This document shows positions 6,373-7,533 of a stretch of 7,533 nt of DNA, one piece after another (position 1 is the first letter of the stretch; each line of letters starts with the position of its first letter). The translations under genes were made by a program, and so were the position numbers. Below the pieces are notes generated by a model. That model made no database searches. It saw only the letters and a list, made by a program, of their open reading frames with translations, and was not told where the DNA came from. The stretch is from the NCBI GenBank assembly GCA_949746915.1, contig CATKEA010000064.1, positions 1-7,533 of the forward strand, written 5' to 3'. This stretch comes from an uncultured Bacilli bacterium. Its GTDB lineage: Bacteria; Bacillota_I; Bacilli_A; RF39; UBA660.

Positions 6373-6961
6373 TTCTCTTCTTTTGCACAGTTGTTGTGGT
6401 CCTTGCTCTAGTTATGTTTTAGAATATTTGGCTAATTATTTCGAAATAACAATTTTGTATTATAATCCGAATATATATCCAGAAGATGAGTATTTAAAAA
6501 GAAAAAGAGAACAACTTCATTTAATTGATGAATTACCTGTTAAGAATAAGGTTTCTTTTATGGAAGTAAAGTACGATCCAGAGTCATTTTTTGAATTGGC
6601 TAAGGGACTTGAGAATCTTAAAGAGGGTGGAGAAAGGTGTCATAGGTGTTATAAGCTTAGGTTAGAAGAAACTGCTCGTCTTGCTTGTGATAATGGTTTT
6701 GATTATTTTGGAACAACGCTTTCAGTTAGTCCTTATAAAAATAGTTCAGTTCTTAATGAGATTGGAATTGAACTAGGAGAGAAGTATCAAGTTAAATATT
6801 TATATAGTGATTTTAAAAAGAAGAATGGTTACAAGAGGAGTATTGAGCTATCTAAAATGTATAATTTATATAGGCAAGATTATTGTGGGTGTGTATATTC
6901 AAAGATAGAAAGGGATAGGTACTATGCAAATAAAGAAAGTAATAGTGGGACGTCAGATTAG
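6311..6961 (+). CDS. queH: Epoxyqueuosine reductase QueH
   Basis: QueH (formerly DUF208) reduces epoxyqueuosine to queuosine in the wobble position of certain tRNAs and is the non-orthologous substitute for QueG. The 216-residue protein shows the whole family pattern. L-L-L-H-S-C-C-G-P-C is at 23-32, Y-N-P-N-I-Y-P at 51-57 and E-R-C-H-R-C-Y at 108-114. T-T-L-S-V-S-P-Y-K is at 135-143, D-F-K-K-K at 167-171 and Y-R-Q-D-Y-C-G-C at 187-194. The cysteines (28, 29, 32, 110, 113, 192, 194) supply the Fe-S/metal site known for this family. I prefer ATG 6311 because N-Y-Q-K-E-L plus a charged helix before the first cysteines matches QueH N-termini in other Firmicutes. A purine-rich GGTGAGGT (6301-6308) precedes it with tight spacing. 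The gene overlaps the lipid kinase by 62 nt and the hydrolase by 38 nt. No other queuosine gene is in the window. Confidence 0.95.
   Translation: MNYQKELEKLLEKEQRKQKTSSLLLHSCCGPCSSYVLEYLANYFEITILYYNPNIYPEDEYLKRKREQLHLIDELPVKNKVSFMEVKYDPESFFELAKGLENLKEGGERCHRCYKLRLEETARLACDNGFDYFGTTLSVSPYKNSSVLNEIGIELGEKYQVKYLYSDFKKKNGYKRSIELSKMYNLYRQDYCGCVYSKIERDRYYANKESNSGTSD
6911..6919 (+). promoter_or_regulatory. Shine-Dalgarno of the hydrolase gene inside queH
   Basis: AGGGATAGG ends 4 nt before ATG 6924, with AGGGA alternatively spaced 8 nt. It supports a start 38 nt before the queH stop codon. Confidence 0.65.
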
Positions 6962-7454
6962 AGAAAACTGTTATGTGCTTTTTGATGATAAAAAGCTTAA
7001 TTGTTTAGTTGTTGATCCAGGTGATGAGGTAGAAAAAATATTAGATGTTATTGGTGATGCTACAGTACAGGCTGTTTTGATTACGCATTATCATTTTGAT
7101 CATATTGGAGCTCTTGATGAACTTTTGGAAAGGTATAAATGTCCTGTTTATGATTTTAATAATAAAGAGGATTCTGTTTCTATTTCTGATTTTAAATTTT
7201 ATGTTATTTCTACTTTAGGACATAAAGAAGATGCTGTAACATTTTATTTTAAGGATAATGCTGTAATGTTTACAGGTGATTTTCTTTTTTATCATACTAT
7301 TGGAAGATGTGATTTAGAAGGTGGCAGCTTTGAGGAAATGTTGGATAGTATTGCTAAAATAAAAAAATATAATAGAAATATTGTTGTATATCCAGGACAT
7401 GGTAAAGAAACAACTTTAGGTGAAGAATTTGATAATAATGAGTATTTTGGTTAA
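6924..7454 (+). CDS. Metallo-beta-lactamase-fold hydrolase, glyoxalase II-like (YqgX type), compact
   Basis: The 176-residue protein is a binuclear-metal hydrolase of the MBL superfamily. T-H-Y-H-F-D-H-I-G at 54-62 gives the H-x-H-x-D-H ligands (H55, H57, D59, H60). Other ligands are H100 in T-L-G-H, D119 in F-T-G-D, and H159 in Y-P-G-H-G. I-G-R-C-D-L at 126-131 and G-H-G-K-E-T-T at 158-164 match the YqgX/GloB-like subgroup. Relatives are usually about 200-210 residues. This one is shortened by roughly 30 residues between the first metal motif and H100 (about 78-92), while all metal ligands remain. Family members act on thioesters such as S-lactoyl-glutathione analogues, but the substrate here cannot be inferred. 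No signal peptide is seen, so it is probably cytosolic. It is the last gene of the operon, overlapping queH. Confidence 0.9.
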   Translation: MQIKKVIVGRQIRENCYVLFDDKKLNCLVVDPGDEVEKILDVIGDATVQAVLITHYHFDHIGALDELLERYKCPVYDFNNKEDSVSISDFKFYVISTLGHKEDAVTFYFKDNAVMFTGDFLFYHTIGRCDLEGGSFEEMLDSIAKIKKYNRNIVVYPGHGKETTLGEEFDNNEYFG

Positions 7455-7494
7455 TATAATTATAGAAAATATAAATTTATTTGAAAAAAGTCAT

Positions 7495-7521
7495 AATCGC
7501 AATAGTTGCGATTTTTGTTTT
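7495..7521 (+). terminator. Rho-independent terminator of the lipid kinase-queH-hydrolase operon
   Basis: AATCGCAA (7495-7502) pairs perfectly with TTGCGATT (7506-7513) around a TAG loop, followed by TTT-G-TTTT. An A-rich tract at 7484-7489 lies upstream, so some termination on the other strand is possible. Confidence 0.87.
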
Positions 7522-7533
7522 GTAAAAATTAAG

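Noticed and set aside
7455..7460. TATAAT just after the hydrolase stop as a promoter
   Set aside because: No -35 box sits at the right distance and a terminator lies about 35 nt downstream; the match is expected by chance in such AT-rich DNA.

Overview
The window is low-GC chromosomal DNA from what looks like a Firmicutes/Mycoplasmatota-type bacterium. I infer an uncultured gut Bacilli lineage, without certainty. The basis is strong A/T codon bias, AGGAGG-type ribosome binding sites, very short leaders, a queuosine-salvage-type QueH, and a surface protein of a style common in such genomes. TGA serves as a stop codon and Trp is written TGG, so this is not the Mycoplasma code.

Region A (1-3963) is a three-gene, same-strand cassette. 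The first gene is open from the left edge to 1408 and is incomplete at its 5' end. It encodes an acidic, disordered tract built from a 65-residue tandem repeat (195 bp period), followed by a C-terminal von Willebrand A (vWA/MIDAS) domain. The second gene (1409-3211) encodes a 600-residue MoxR/CobS-like AAA+ ATPase with a coiled coil and an unrecognised C-terminal region. The third (3208-3963) encodes a small ankyrin-repeat protein. Stop and start codons abut at the first junction and overlap at the second, so the three are very probably co-translated. An acidic linker plus vWA domain paired with an AAA+ motor resembles CobT/CobS, NorD/NorQ, ViaA/RavA and midasin. No metal-chelatase or cofactor-pathway partner gene is present, and the ankyrin gene replaces one. 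This is the best candidate here for an undescribed system: either an AAA+ remodelling machine with an ankyrin adaptor, or a relative of the vWA-MoxR ternary conflict systems.

Region B (about 3943-5313) holds a weak A/T-rich terminator for the cassette, a promoter with a dyad over its -10 box, and one surface or secreted protein. That protein has an N-terminal membrane or SipW-type signal, a camelysin/TasA-like region and a C-terminal DUF6273-like domain. A strong hairpin terminator follows.

Region C (5334-7521) is a compact housekeeping operon from a near-consensus promoter. It encodes a diacylglycerol/lipid kinase, the epoxyqueuosine reductase QueH and a glyoxalase-II-like metallo-beta-lactamase-fold hydrolase. 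The genes overlap by 62 and 38 nt, and the operon ends in a clean hairpin terminator. I saw no tRNA, rRNA, CRISPR array or insertion sequence.
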